Source of the DNA: Gammaproteobacteria bacterium RIFOXYD12_FULL_61_37
Lineage (GTDB): Bacteria; Pseudomonadota; Gammaproteobacteria; Chromatiales; Chromatiaceae
NCBI GenBank assembly: GCA_001801995.1
Contig: MGZB01000041.1
Span: 1-64,000, forward strand
Length of the DNA stretch: 64,000 nucleotides
Reading direction: 5' to 3'
Below, piece by piece: positions 16,667 through 25,247 of this stretch; position 1 is the stretch's first letter; each line of letters begins with the position of its first letter. Under the pieces are notes generated by a model, which was not told the origin of the DNA, did not search any database, and saw nothing but the letters and a program-made list of their open reading frames with translations. The translations under genes were made by a program, and so were the position numbers.

Positions 16667-17863
16667 ATGGCGCTCGCATCCATCTCTGACCTGAGGCTAC
16701 GGATCGAAACCGACCGCTTCGGTCCTTTCGTCTTCCAGCCTGGCATTATGGGGGCGGAGATCGGGATGGCGCTACAGCGGGTCGAGGATGCCCACGAACG
16801 CTTCGTCGCTTCGCCACTCTCCCAGGTGGCTAACCGCCTGGAGCAGGAAGTGGTGGTCGGCAGCGTGTTCGGCACCAACACCATCGAGGGCGGCACACTG
16901 ACCGAGGACGAGACCGCCAGTGCCCTGGCCCTTGACCCGGCCACGGTGCAAGGGGTCGAGCAGCAACGTGCCATCAACATCAAGGCGGCCTACGATCTGT
17001 CGCAAACCCTGGCCGTTACGCCCGGCTGGACCCTGAACACGTCGTTCATCGTCGAACTGCATCGACTGATCACCCAGAAACTTCCCCATCCCGACAACCG
17101 GCCCGGCCAGTTACGTGACAACCCCAAAACACGCATTACCTTCGTCGGCGACGAGGCCCATGGCGGGCGCTATAAACCGCCGCAATATGGCAGGGACATC
17201 GAGCGCCTGCTGGATGCCCTGGTCGCCTGGCACGGGGAATTGGCGACGGCCGGCATCCCGGCCACGATTCGCGCGCCGCTCGTGCATCTCTACTACGAGC
17301 AGATCCATCCCTTCTGGGACGGCAACGGCCGCGTTGGTCGCGTCATCGAGGCCACGTTGCTCCAGGCTGCCGGATACCGCTACGCGCCCTTTGCGCTGGC
17401 CCGCTATTACCTGACGAACATCGACGCCTACTTCAGTCTCTTCAACACCTGCCGCAAGGCCGCCGAAAAAGGGCAACCTGCGCCCAACCAGGCGTTTATC
17501 GCCTTCCACCTCGAAGGCATGCGCCTGACGATCAACGGCCTGCAAGATCGCGTCAATCGCCTGGTCGCCATGCTGCTTTACGAGAGCAACATCCGCCGTG
17601 CCCTGGATGAAAAGCGGATCAATGCCCGGCAGTACACCATCCTTTCCCAACTGCTCGACCGGGGGCGACCGCTGCCCCTCGACGAGGTCCGCCGGGCGCC
17701 CTGGTATACCAGTCTCTACCTCAAACGCAACGACAAGACACGGAGCCGCGATTTGCACCGTCTGCGGGAAATGGAACTGGCCTTCCTCGACACCGACAAC
17801 GCGCTTTGGCCCAGCTTCACCCCACCCAAAAACATCAAGCCGCTGGGAAAAAAGGAATCATGA
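16667..17863 (+). CDS. Fic-domain protein (putative AMPylase) with N-terminal inhibitory helix
   Basis: A 398-residue class-II Fic protein. The catalytic motif is HPFWDGNGRVGR with His214, a full match to HxFx(D/E)GNGRxxR, so AMP transfer to a target hydroxyl is plausible. The auto-inhibitory motif (S/T)xxxE(G/N) is present as TNTIEG (Thr70, Glu74, Gly75), which places the inhibitory helix in the same chain. A C-terminal winged-helix-like region (about 310-390) ends in a basic tail. No separate antitoxin gene is needed. The ATG at 16667 follows AGGA; MGAEIGMAL at 16748 is a later alternative. It sits at the edge of a defence-like island; such Fic proteins can act as regulators or toxins. Confidence 0.88.
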   Translation: MALASISDLRLRIETDRFGPFVFQPGIMGAEIGMALQRVEDAHERFVASPLSQVANRLEQEVVVGSVFGTNTIEGGTLTEDETASALALDPATVQGVEQQRAINIKAAYDLSQTLAVTPGWTLNTSFIVELHRLITQKLPHPDNRPGQLRDNPKTRITFVGDEAHGGRYKPPQYGRDIERLLDALVAWHGELATAGIPATIRAPLVHLYYEQIHPFWDGNGRVGRVIEATLLQAAGYRYAPFALARYYLTNIDAYFSLFNTCRKAAEKGQPAPNQAFIAFHLEGMRLTINGLQDRVNRLVAMLLYESNIRRALDEKRINARQYTILSQLLDRGRPLPLDEVRRAPWYTSLYLKRNDKTRSRDLHRLREMELAFLDTDNALWPSFTPPKNIKPLGKKES

Positions 17864-17942
17864 ACAAAAAAATTAAAGTGGCCCCCTGAGTCATGACAAA
17901 AAGAAATATAACGAAGTCGAACTAAAGCCCAAGCTTTCCCCC

Positions 17943-18677
17943 ATGCTCGAATCCCTCTCCCTTTTGCAACTCGTCCTGATGGCGCTGGTGCTGATCCTGG
18001 CCTATCTAGTCCGGGGCATCACCGGCTTCGGCTCCGGGTTGATCGCCATCCCCTTGCTGGCGCAGATGCTGCCCCTATCGCTGGTGGTGCCCATGGTCGG
18101 GCTGCTCGATTACTTCGCCGCCGCTTCCCATGGGGTCAAGCACCGGGAGGCCATCGCTTGGCGCGAGATCCTGCCGCTCATGCCCTTCACCCTGGTCGGG
18201 GTGGTCACGGCGCTCTATCTCTTCAAGACAATCCATGCGGAGCTGCTGCTTCGGTTTCTGGGCGGCTTCGTCCTGCTCTATGCCCTCTACTCCCTCTTCG
18301 GACGGGAGCCCGAGGGCGGCGGCACACGCCGCTGGGCGATCCCCGCCGGGGGGCTCGGCGGGCTGGTCGGCACCCTCTTCGGCACCGGCGGCCCTTTCTA
18401 CGTCATCTATCTCCACCTTCGCGGCCTGACCAAGACCCCCTTCCGCGCCACGGTGGCGACCATCTTCCTGCTCGACGGGGCGAGTCGCATCCTCGGCTAC
18501 TTCCTGTCGGGCTTCTACAGCCGCGACACCTTGATGCTGGCGGGAGCGGCCCTGCCCGTCATGGCGGTCTCGCTCTACGCGGGCGGCCACATCCATACCA
18601 ACATCAGCCAGGAAAGCTTCCGCCGCGCTATTGCCTTCACCCTCGCCGGCTCGGGGATGGCCCTGTTGTTGCGCTGA
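17943..18677 (+). CDS. TauE/SafE-family membrane exporter
   Basis: A 244-residue protein with about eight transmembrane helices and the family's glycine-rich motifs in each half (YLVRGITGFGSGLIAIPLLA at about 21-40 and GGLGGLVGTLFGTGGPFYVI near 136-155). The family exports sulfite, sulfoacetate and related organosulfur anions or other small anions. Given the rhodanese gene 4 kb upstream a sulfur anion is possible, but there is no direct evidence. It stands alone on the plus strand and is convergent with the glutathionylspermidine-synthase-like gene. Confidence 0.85.
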   Translation: MLESLSLLQLVLMALVLILAYLVRGITGFGSGLIAIPLLAQMLPLSLVVPMVGLLDYFAAASHGVKHREAIAWREILPLMPFTLVGVVTALYLFKTIHAELLLRFLGGFVLLYALYSLFGREPEGGGTRRWAIPAGGLGGLVGTLFGTGGPFYVIYLHLRGLTKTPFRATVATIFLLDGASRILGYFLSGFYSRDTLMLAGAALPVMAVSLYAGGHIHTNISQESFRRAIAFTLAGSGMALLLR

Positions 18678-18688
18678 ATAGCGTCGAT

Positions 18689-18714
18689 GATAGGCAGGCT
18701 TCGCTTTGCCTATC
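18689..18714. terminator. hairpin between convergent genes
   Basis: GATAGGCA (18689-18696) pairs with TGCCTATC (18707-18714) between the stops of the TauE-like and GspS-like genes. It is suited to a bidirectional terminator, but no U-run is present. Confidence 0.4.
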
Positions 18715-18727
18715 CGGATCGAATCGA

Positions 18728-19906
18728 TTAAACCACCCGGTGCCCCACGAACTTGCTGCCGTTGTCCAGGATGGCGCCGCCACGGCGGAAGCCGAGGCCG
18801 CAGGCCTCCCAGACGTAGAAGACCCCGGCCTGATAGTTGCGCCCGGCCGCGTCCTGGGGGAAGGACGCGAGTTCCTGGTAGACGGATTTGTGGTGCTGGT
18901 AGGGGCCATCGGTGCTTTGGATGACCCGGCCGCTGGCATCGCGCAGGGCCATGTTGGCCCCTTCGCGGCCGAAGAGTTTCTTTTCGGCCTGGGCCAGGCC
19001 CGGCAGGGGTTTGAAATCGGTTCTCAGCAGATAGGGTGAATCGGGGAACAGGTCCCAAAGGATCTTCAGCATGCCTTTGCTCTGGAAGAGCAGGGTATAG
19101 GCGGGGTTGAGGAAGCGAGTCATCTTGTTTTTGGCGATCTGTTCCAGGATGCGGGTGAGTTCCAACTCATCGGCGGCGATGTCTTCCCAGGGATAGAGCT
19201 TGAACCAGAAGTCCGCCCGCTGCTGGTCCTTGTTGAAGACCCCCTCCTGCTCCAGGAATCCCGCCTCGTCCAGGTAGCAGAAATCGCTGAAGAAACCGGC
19301 CTCATGGGCGATGTTCTCCAGATAGCGCACCGTCCGCTCCTCTTCCGGCAGGTCGCGGACGCTGGAGAAGAGCATCTTCTCCCCGGCATAGCGGGACTTG
19401 AAATCGGCCCCGTAGTCCGCGTCCGTGATCAGACGGCGGAAGTTGTCCATCAGCATCTCGTGCAGATTGTTGAACTGATGGGTCTCGTCCATGCCGTTGG
19501 CCTTGAGCAGCGCCCACTGGATGATGGAGGTCTCGAACAGGCCGGTGGGGGTGTCGGCGTTGAATTCGATCAGCTTGATGGGCAGTCCGTCCAAGCCGCC
19601 GGCCAGGTCGAAACGGCCGTAGAGGTGGAGGTGCTCTTCCTTCCAGCTCTGTTCGATCAGATTGACCAGGTTGGAGGGGATGCCCAGCTCGTAATAGAGC
19701 CGGTTGTCGATGACATGGTCGGCGGCCTCCAGGTACATGTCGTAGAGGCGGTTGGCCGCGTCGTAGTAGGCCTCCGCCTCGTCCTCGCTGACCTGAATCA
19801 GCTCGGGGACGATGTAATCTGTGCCGTCCTTGTCCGTATGCCAGGCCATGCCGATCTCCTCCATGAGGGCCTTGGTCAGGGGTTTGACGGCAAGTGTCTC
19901 GATCAT
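18728..19906 (-). CDS. glutathionylspermidine synthase-like ATP-grasp ligase (YgiC/YjfC family)
   Basis: A 392-residue protein of the GSP_synth family: ATP-grasp enzymes related to the synthetase half of E. coli Gss but lacking the amidase half. Recognisable segments are LIEFNADTPTGLFET, FKLYPWEDIAADE, LLRTDFKPLPG and the C-terminal QAGVFYVWEACGLGFRRGG. The E. coli homologues YgiC and YjfC have no proven reaction; formation of a peptide bond to a polyamine or similar amine is assumed. It follows a lipoprotein gene by 4 nt with a GGAGG site, the same pairing as ygiB-ygiC. Confidence 0.88.
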   Translation of the reverse strand: MIETLAVKPLTKALMEEIGMAWHTDKDGTDYIVPELIQVSEDEAEAYYDAANRLYDMYLEAADHVIDNRLYYELGIPSNLVNLIEQSWKEEHLHLYGRFDLAGGLDGLPIKLIEFNADTPTGLFETSIIQWALLKANGMDETHQFNNLHEMLMDNFRRLITDADYGADFKSRYAGEKMLFSSVRDLPEEERTVRYLENIAHEAGFFSDFCYLDEAGFLEQEGVFNKDQQRADFWFKLYPWEDIAADELELTRILEQIAKNKMTRFLNPAYTLLFQSKGMLKILWDLFPDSPYLLRTDFKPLPGLAQAEKKLFGREGANMALRDASGRVIQSTDGPYQHHKSVYQELASFPQDAAGRNYQAGVFYVWEACGLGFRRGGAILDNGSKFVGHRVV

Positions 19907-19910
19907 GGCC

Positions 19911-20531
19911 TCAGCCTCCGAAAGAACTGCTGCCGGCGCTGGAGGACCGGTCGGGGGAACTGCCGCCGAAGAAGCCCGTGCGGGGCTTGCTGGCGCCGGT
20001 CGCGGCGCCGCTGGCGGGGCGGGAAATGGTGGAAGCGGGACGGCCGCCGCCGTAGCGCTGCTGGTTCTGCTGGTAGTTGGGGTTGCCCATCAGCTTATTG
20101 GCCAGCATGCCGCCGATCAGGGAACCGGCCGCCGCAGCCAGGATGGTCTCGCCCAGGGATAGGCCGCCGGAGTGCATGGAAGGGTTCTGGGTCAGGCGCG
20201 AGGAACCGGCCTCGACCTTGGCAGCCTCCTGTTCGGCGATCTTCTTCAGCTCTTCCTGGGTCAGGAAGCGCTCGGTGCCGTTCATGTCCCGCAGGATGGC
20301 GCGGGTGGGGCCTTCGGTGGGGTGCTTCTCCACCAATTCGTAGGTGTCCGGCGAGGCGCCGGTCTGCTTTATGACCAGAAAGAGGTTCTGTTGTTGCTGC
20401 TCGGCATTCAGCTCCGCGATGGAGCCCTGGGGCGGCTGGCTCGGCTTGCCGCAGCCGTTCAAGGCGGCGATGACCGTCAGTCCAAGGCTGCCGGCGATGG
20501 AGTAGGAAAGCGCCTTCTTGATGTGTCGCAT
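19911..20531 (-). CDS. lipoprotein of the YgiB/UPF0323 type
   Basis: A 206-residue exported protein. The first 27 residues form a lipoprotein-like signal ending LTVIAALNGCGK, with Cys27 as probable lipidated residue. The middle is charged and helical (EELKKIAEQEAAKVEAG); a short hydrophobic Gly/Ala segment follows (LGETILAAAAGSLIGGMLANKLMG), then a low-complexity tail rich in Gly, Ser, Arg and Pro. This resembles UPF0323/YgiB proteins. Consistent with that, the next gene is a YgiC-like ATP-grasp ligase, so the two proteins probably work together, the tail perhaps being a ligase substrate. Function unknown. Confidence 0.7.
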   Translation of the reverse strand: MRHIKKALSYSIAGSLGLTVIAALNGCGKPSQPPQGSIAELNAEQQQQNLFLVIKQTGASPDTYELVEKHPTEGPTRAILRDMNGTERFLTQEELKKIAEQEAAKVEAGSSRLTQNPSMHSGGLSLGETILAAAAGSLIGGMLANKLMGNPNYQQNQQRYGGGRPASTISRPASGAATGASKPRTGFFGGSSPDRSSSAGSSSFGG

Positions 20532-20670
20532 GGAGTTGGTCTCGGGGCATTGGGTTGAGGCCGGTCATTCTAGCGGACATGGGGGGCGGCGCCATCCTGG
20601 AATATGAAATGTTGGACGGGTAAATTGGTGTAAAATTCGCCCCGATTCCCTCTTCAAGACCCCCGCTCGA

Positions 20671-22008
20671 ATGCCCCCCAAGCTGTATATCAAGACCTTC
20701 GGTTGCCAGATGAACGAGTACGATTCCGCCAAGATGCTGGATCTGCTGCGGGAGTCCCACGGGTTGGAGCCGACGGAGAACGCCGAGGAGGCGGAGGTGC
20801 TGCTGCTGAATACCTGCTCGGTGCGGGAGCGGGCGCAGGAGAAGGTCTTTTCCCAACTGGGGCGCTGGCGGCCCTGGAAGAAGCGCAATCCCAACCTGAT
20901 CATCGGTGTCGGCGGTTGCGTGGCGAGCCAGGAGGGCGGGATGATCCTGGAGCGCGCGCCCTTCGTCGATCTGGTGTTCGGTCCCCAGACCCTGCACCGC
21001 CTGCCCCAGATGATCGACCAGGCGCGGGCCGAACGACGGCCGGTGGTGGATGTCTCCTTCCCCGAGATCGAGAAGTTCGACGCCCTGCCGGAGCCCCGCG
21101 CGGAGGGGCCGAGCGCCTTCGTCTCGGTGATGGAGGGCTGTTCCAAGTACTGTACCTATTGCATCGTCCCCTTCACGCGCGGGGAGGAGATCAGCCGCCC
21201 CTTCGATGACGTGATCGCCGAGGTGGCGAGCCTGGCGGGGCAGGGGGTGCGCGAGGTCAACCTGCTGGGGCAGAACGTCAACGCCTATCGCGGCCTGACC
21301 CATGAGGGCGGCACCGCCGATCTGGCCAGCCTGATCCGCACCCTGGCGGCCATCGAGGGCATCGGCCGCATCCGCTTCACCACCTCCCACCCCCTGGAAT
21401 TCAGCGACAGCCTGATCGAGGTCTACCGGGAGGTCCCGGCCCTGGTCAGCCACCTCCATCTGCCGGTGCAGAGCGGTTCCGACCGCATGTTGATGCTGAT
21501 GAAGCGCGGCCACAGCGCCTACGAATACAAGGCCAAGGTCCGGCGATTGCGCGAGATCCGGCCCGACATCAGCCTGTCGTCGGACTTCATCATCGGCTTT
21601 CCCGGCGAGACGGAGCAGGACTTCGAATATACGATGGGGTTGATCGAGGAGATCGGCTTCGACCACTCCTTCAGCTTCATCTACAGCCGCCGCCCCGGCA
21701 CCCCGGCCGCCGAGTACCCAGACGATGTTCTCCTGGAGGTCAAGCAGCAGCGGCTCCAGCGCCTGCAACAGGCCATCAACGGCAACGCCCAGCGTATCAG
21801 CCGTCAGATGGTGGGGACGGTGCAACGGGTATTGGTGGACCGATTCGCCCGCAGGGATTCAAGCCAGCTCTCCGGCCGCACCGAAAACAACCGGGTGGTT
21901 AACTTCGATGGCGCCCCGGCCCTGATCGGCCAGTTTGTCGATGTCCGCATCCTTGAGGCCCTGCCCAATTCCCTGCGGGGGGCGATCAGCGTCAGTCCGG
22001 GTTTGTAG
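20671..22008 (+). CDS. miaB: MiaB tRNA methylthiotransferase
   Basis: A 445-residue radical-SAM enzyme that converts i6A37 to ms2i6A37 in tRNAs reading UNN codons. The N-terminal UPF0004 domain begins [16 protein letters not shown] and has further cluster cysteines in LLNTCSVRE and GGCVASQEG. The radical-SAM motif is [26 protein letters not shown]-binding domain ends the protein (about 375-440, [19 protein letters not shown]). Length matches E. coli MiaB (474) within family range. It is divergent from the lipoprotein gene. Confidence 0.96.
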   Translation: MPPKLYIKTFGCQMNEYDSAKMLDLLRESHGLEPTENAEEAEVLLLNTCSVRERAQEKVFSQLGRWRPWKKRNPNLIIGVGGCVASQEGGMILERAPFVDLVFGPQTLHRLPQMIDQARAERRPVVDVSFPEIEKFDALPEPRAEGPSAFVSVMEGCSKYCTYCIVPFTRGEEISRPFDDVIAEVASLAGQGVREVNLLGQNVNAYRGLTHEGGTADLASLIRTLAAIEGIGRIRFTTSHPLEFSDSLIEVYREVPALVSHLHLPVQSGSDRMLMLMKRGHSAYEYKAKVRRLREIRPDISLSSDFIIGFPGETEQDFEYTMGLIEEIGFDHSFSFIYSRRPGTPAAEYPDDVLLEVKQQRLQRLQQAINGNAQRISRQMVGTVQRVLVDRFARRDSSQLSGRTENNRVVNFDGAPALIGQFVDVRILEALPNSLRGAISVSPGL

Positions 22009-22016
22009 GAGTGACT

Positions 22017-22030
22017 ATTGTGACTACAAT
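22017..22030. promoter_or_regulatory. candidate operator of the toxin-antitoxin pair
   Basis: ATTGTGACTACAAT is an inverted repeat (ATTGT/ACAAT) located 34 nt upstream of the antitoxin ATG, between miaB and the pair. Phd/YefM antitoxins usually bind such short palindromes to repress their own operon. Proposed from position and symmetry only. Confidence 0.35.
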
Positions 22031-22063
22031 GAACACATCAATCCCTTCGTTCAAGGCCAGTGC

Positions 22064-22372
22064 ATGAAAACAATGACGGCCCGTGATGCAAAGATCCATT
22101 TCGGCGAGTTCCTAGATACGATGCAGCGTGAACCCGTGCTCGTGACCAAGAACAATCGCCCCGTCGGCATCATGATTTCCATCGAAGACGCCGCCGATAC
22201 CCTGATCCCGGAAATGTTCATGGAAAAGGAAGAGGGCTACGACGCCTGGTTTCAGGCCAAGGTGGCGAGCACCCTTGATGCCTTGCATAGTGGCAAGACA
22301 GCCACCTCTTCCCACGATGAGGTTATGGAGCGCCTGCGGCAAAAACTGCAACTGAAACCGGATGCCCTCTGA
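22064..22372 (+). CDS. Phd/YefM-family antitoxin
   Basis: A 102-residue protein starting MKTMTARDAKIHFGEFLD, the typical N-terminal DNA-binding domain of Phd/YefM antitoxins (ARDAK...FGEFLD..Q..PV.VTKN.RPVGI). The C-terminal half is an extended, charged toxin-binding region. It neutralises the downstream ParE/RelE-type toxin and probably represses the operon. The chosen ATG has AAGG about 10 nt upstream; ATG 22073 is also possible. 9 nt separate it from the toxin gene. Confidence 0.88.
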   Translation: MKTMTARDAKIHFGEFLDTMQREPVLVTKNNRPVGIMISIEDAADTLIPEMFMEKEEGYDAWFQAKVASTLDALHSGKTATSSHDEVMERLRQKLQLKPDAL

Positions 22373-22381
22373 CCCTCGCCC

Positions 22382-22669
22382 ATGTTCGAACTCAGATGGA
22401 CGAATGAGGCAGAGCGGGACCTGGAAAGCATCTTGGCTTACTACCTTGATCAAGGAGGATCGCGGGTTGCCGAAGCTGTCTGCGCCAGGATCATGGCCCA
22501 TGTCGGCTCGTTGGCCCTGTTTCCAGAGCGGTGCCGTCCGGGGCGAGTTCCCGGCACCAAGGAATATGTCATCCACCGCTTGCCCTACATTGCGGTGGTG
22601 GAGATCGGCGAGGAGTCGGTTTCTATTTTGAACCTCATCCACTCGGCGAGGAGATACCCTCCGGGTTGA
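22382..22669 (+). CDS. ParE/RelE-superfamily toxin
   Basis: A 95-residue protein with the ParE/RelE pattern: WTNEAERDLESILAYYLDQG at the N-terminus, a central LALFPERCRPGRVPGTKEYVI and the C-terminal strand SVSILNLIHSARRYPPG. ParE members inhibit gyrase and RelE members cut mRNA on ribosomes. The VIHRLPYIAVVEI / ILNLIHSARRYP ending is closer to the ParE/YafQ-like plasmid stabilisation group. It is complete, so the module looks functional. Confidence 0.88.
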   Translation: MFELRWTNEAERDLESILAYYLDQGGSRVAEAVCARIMAHVGSLALFPERCRPGRVPGTKEYVIHRLPYIAVVEIGEESVSILNLIHSARRYPPG

Positions 22670-22701
22670 TCTCCCTACCCCCTTGCAAATAAACATACCC
22701 C

Positions 22702-23733
22702 ATGACCGACCAACCCATCAGCCTTGAACTGGAACTGGACCCCTTCGACAACGCCCGGCTGGCGAATCTGTGCGGCCGGCTGGACGAGCATCTGCGTCTG
22801 GTCGAGCGGCGGCTGGGGATCGAGATCAATAACCGGGGCGGGCGCTTTCAACTGATCGGCGACGAGGCGGGGGTGCGCACCGGGGAGAGGGTATTGAGCG
22901 AGCTTTACGGCGAGACGGGGGCGGAGGTTCTGACCCCGGCGCGGGTGCACCTGTTTCTACAGGATTCAGGCCTGGACGCGGCCCAGGAGGAGGTGGCGCC
23001 CGAGGTTCAGGATGTCAGCATCAAGACCCGCCGGGGGCTGGTCAAGCCGCGTGGTCCCAATCAGCGCGAGTACCTGCATCGCATCCTGACCCACGACATC
23101 AATTTCGGCGTCGGCCCGGCGGGGACCGGCAAGACCTATTTGGCCGTCGCCTGCGCGGTGGATGCCCTGGAACGGGATCTGGTGCGCCGCATCATCCTGG
23201 TGCGGCCGGCGGTGGAGGCGGGGGAGCGGCTTGGTTTCCTGCCCGGCGACCTGGCCCAGAAGATCGATCCCTATCTGCGCCCGCTTTACGACGCCCTCTA
23301 CGAGATGCTGGGTTTCGAGCGGGTGGCCAAGCTCATCGAGCGCAGTGTGATCGAGGTGGCGCCCCTGGCCTACATGCGCGGCCGCACCCTGAACGAGTCC
23401 TTCATCATCCTGGACGAGGCCCAGAACACCACGCCGGAACAGATGAAGATGTTCCTCACCCGGCTGGGTTTCGGCGCCACTGCCGTCATCACCGGCGACG
23501 TGACCCAGATCGACCTGCCGCGCGGCCAGCAGTCGGGCCTGCGCCAGGCCATCGAGGTCCTGCGCGAGGTGGAGGGGATCGCCTTCACCTTCTTCAACGC
23601 CCGCGACGTGGTGCGTCACCCCCTGGTGCAGCGGGTGGTCAATGCCTATGAGGCGTTTGATGAGCAGGGAGGGTCGGATGTCGCGGGAGGCAGGAGGCCG
23701 GGAGCGACCGGCAAGCAAGAGGGGAAGAAGTAG
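22702..23733 (+). CDS. ybeZ: PhoH-like ATPase YbeZ
   Basis: A 343-residue PhoH-family ATPase. An N-terminal KH-like region (about 1-105) precedes the ATPase domain with Walker [13 protein letters not shown], Walker [12 protein letters not shown] and the sensor region [13 protein letters not shown]. YbeZ associates with YbeY in ribosome quality control and rRNA processing. The stop overlaps the GTG start of ybeY by one nucleotide. First gene of the conserved ybeZ-ybeY-corC-lnt cluster. Confidence 0.95.
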   Translation: MTDQPISLELELDPFDNARLANLCGRLDEHLRLVERRLGIEINNRGGRFQLIGDEAGVRTGERVLSELYGETGAEVLTPARVHLFLQDSGLDAAQEEVAPEVQDVSIKTRRGLVKPRGPNQREYLHRILTHDINFGVGPAGTGKTYLAVACAVDALERDLVRRIILVRPAVEAGERLGFLPGDLAQKIDPYLRPLYDALYEMLGFERVAKLIERSVIEVAPLAYMRGRTLNESFIILDEAQNTTPEQMKMFLTRLGFGATAVITGDVTQIDLPRGQQSGLRQAIEVLREVEGIAFTFFNARDVVRHPLVQRVVNAYEAFDEQGGSDVAGGRRPGATGKQEGKK

Positions 23734-24191
23734 TGGATATCGAGATACAGCGCGCTTCGGAAGCTCCCTCTCAGCCCTCGGACGGGCAATTGACCGCCTG
23801 GGCCATGGCCACCCCCCTGGCCGGAATGGACGCCGCCGAGCTGGTCATCCGCATCGTCGATGAGGCGGAGAGCCGGGAACTGAACCGCCAATACCGCGGC
23901 AAGGACAGGCCGACCAATGTCCTCTCCTTCCCCTTCGAGGCCCCTCCCGGTTTTCCCTGCCATCACCTGGGCGATCTGGCGATCTGCGCCCCGGTGGTGG
24001 CGAGCGAGGCCCTGGAGCAGGGCAAGTCCCCCGAGGCCCACTGGGCCCACATGCTGGTCCACGGCGTCTTGCATTTGCTGGGGTATGACCATCAAAATGA
24101 TGCCGAAGCCGATGAGATGGAGGGCCTCGAAGTCAGGATACTGGCCCGGCTCGGTTTTCCAGACCCTTATCAGGAAATCATGACCCAATGA
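23733..24191 (+). CDS. ybeY: YbeY endoribonuclease / rRNA maturation factor
   Basis: A 152-residue zinc-dependent endoribonuclease needed for 16S rRNA 3'-end maturation and ribosome quality control. The three metal-binding histidines are in [11 protein letters not shown], and the upstream region [19 protein letters not shown] is typical. It starts with GTG overlapping the ybeZ stop and ends with an ATGA overlap into corC, so the three genes are translationally coupled. Confidence 0.95.
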   Translation: MDIEIQRASEAPSQPSDGQLTAWAMATPLAGMDAAELVIRIVDEAESRELNRQYRGKDRPTNVLSFPFEAPPGFPCHHLGDLAICAPVVASEALEQGKSPEAHWAHMLVHGVLHLLGYDHQNDAEADEMEGLEVRILARLGFPDPYQEIMTQ

Positions 24192-25057
24192 CTGATGACC
24201 CCAGTAGTAGCCAGGCGCCGATAGGCTGGTTGGAGCGTTTGTTCCTGGCCTTCGGCGCCGAACCCAAAGATAGGGAGCAGTTGCTCGGGCTGCTTCGCGA
24301 CGCCAAGCGGCGGTCCCTGCTCGATACCGACGCCCTCAGCATGATCGAGGGGGTGTTGGAGGTCGCGGAGCTTCAGGTCCGCGACATCATGATCCCTCGC
24401 GCCCAGATGGTGGTGGTGAGCCGGGACGACCCCCTGGAGGAGATCCTGCCGGTGGCGGTCGAGTCCGCCCACTCCCGTTTCCCCGTCATCGGCGACGACA
24501 AGGGCGAGGTGGTCGGCATCCTGCTGGCCAAGGACCTCCTGAAATACTGCGGCCTGAGCGCGCCCCGCTTCAATATGCGGGATCTGCTGCGTTCCGCCGT
24601 CTTCGTGCCCGAAAGTAAACGCCTGAACGTATTGCTCAAGGAATTCCGCGCCAGCCACAACCATATGGCCATTGTGGTGGACGAATACGGCGACGCAGCA
24701 GGTCTTGTGACCATCGAGGACGTGCTGGAGCAGATCGTCGGAGAGATCGAGGACGAATACGATTTCGACGAAGGCGCCTCCATCCTCAAGCGCAGTGAAA
24801 ACGCCTACACCGTCAAGGCCCACACCAGCATCGAGGATTTCAACGACTACTTCGGCGCCGATTTCCCCGACGGGGATTTCGATACCATCGGCGGCTTGGT
24901 GATCAACACCATGGGCCATCTGCCCAAGCGCGGCGAGTCGGTGAGGCGTGGCCGGTTTCACTTCAAGGTGCTGCGTTCCGACAGCCGCCGCACCCATCTG
25001 CTGGACGTGCGTGTCGATGCCGGGGAACAGACGGGAAGGGACGATGGCGGTGACTGA
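24188..25057 (+). CDS. corC: CorC/YbeX CBS-domain protein
   Basis: A 289-residue cytosolic protein with a tandem CBS pair (about 68-195, beginning [14 protein letters not shown]; second CBS in [29 protein letters not shown]) and a C-terminal CorC_HlyC domain (about 210-280). E. coli YbeX/CorC has been linked to Mg2+/Co2+ efflux and ribosome metabolism. No transmembrane part is present. The start overlaps ybeY (ATGA). The stop codon TGA at 25055-25057 is the first trinucleotide of a palindromic element, so the last residues may have been altered by its insertion. Confidence 0.93.
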   Translation: MTDDPSSSQAPIGWLERLFLAFGAEPKDREQLLGLLRDAKRRSLLDTDALSMIEGVLEVAELQVRDIMIPRAQMVVVSRDDPLEEILPVAVESAHSRFPVIGDDKGEVVGILLAKDLLKYCGLSAPRFNMRDLLRSAVFVPESKRLNVLLKEFRASHNHMAIVVDEYGDAAGLVTIEDVLEQIVGEIEDEYDFDEGASILKRSENAYTVKAHTSIEDFNDYFGADFPDGDFDTIGGLVINTMGHLPKRGESVRRGRFHFKVLRSDSRRTHLLDVRVDAGEQTGRDDGGD

Positions 25058-25238
25058 GGGCCTGTCCGTGAATAACATGAACATCTTGCATCTCATCTTC
25101 GGGCCATTTTTGAATGCAGCTCCATCGCAAAATCCTCGACGTAGCCCTGCTACGCCTGCGGTTTTGCTCAGTCGCCGCATCCAAACCTGACCCAAATCTG
25201 AGCGCAGTATGTCCATGTTATTCCCAGACAGACCCTGA
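25055..25238. repeat. MITE-like palindromic element B
   Basis: About 184 bp whose halves are inverted copies (GAATAACATG at 25069-25078 pairs with CATGTTATTC at 25214-25223). On the minus strand it is roughly 85% identical along its length to element C at 38412-38596. Termini TGAGGGCCTGTC and GACAGACCCTGA. The left end provides the corC stop; the right end is 9 nt before lnt. No coding capacity. Confidence 0.85.
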
Positions 25239-25247
25239 TTACCCTCG

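Noticed and set aside
17943-18677. TauE-like gene as part of the Fic/defence island
   Set aside because: Base composition and spacing match the core genome on its right, and there is no functional link to Fic.
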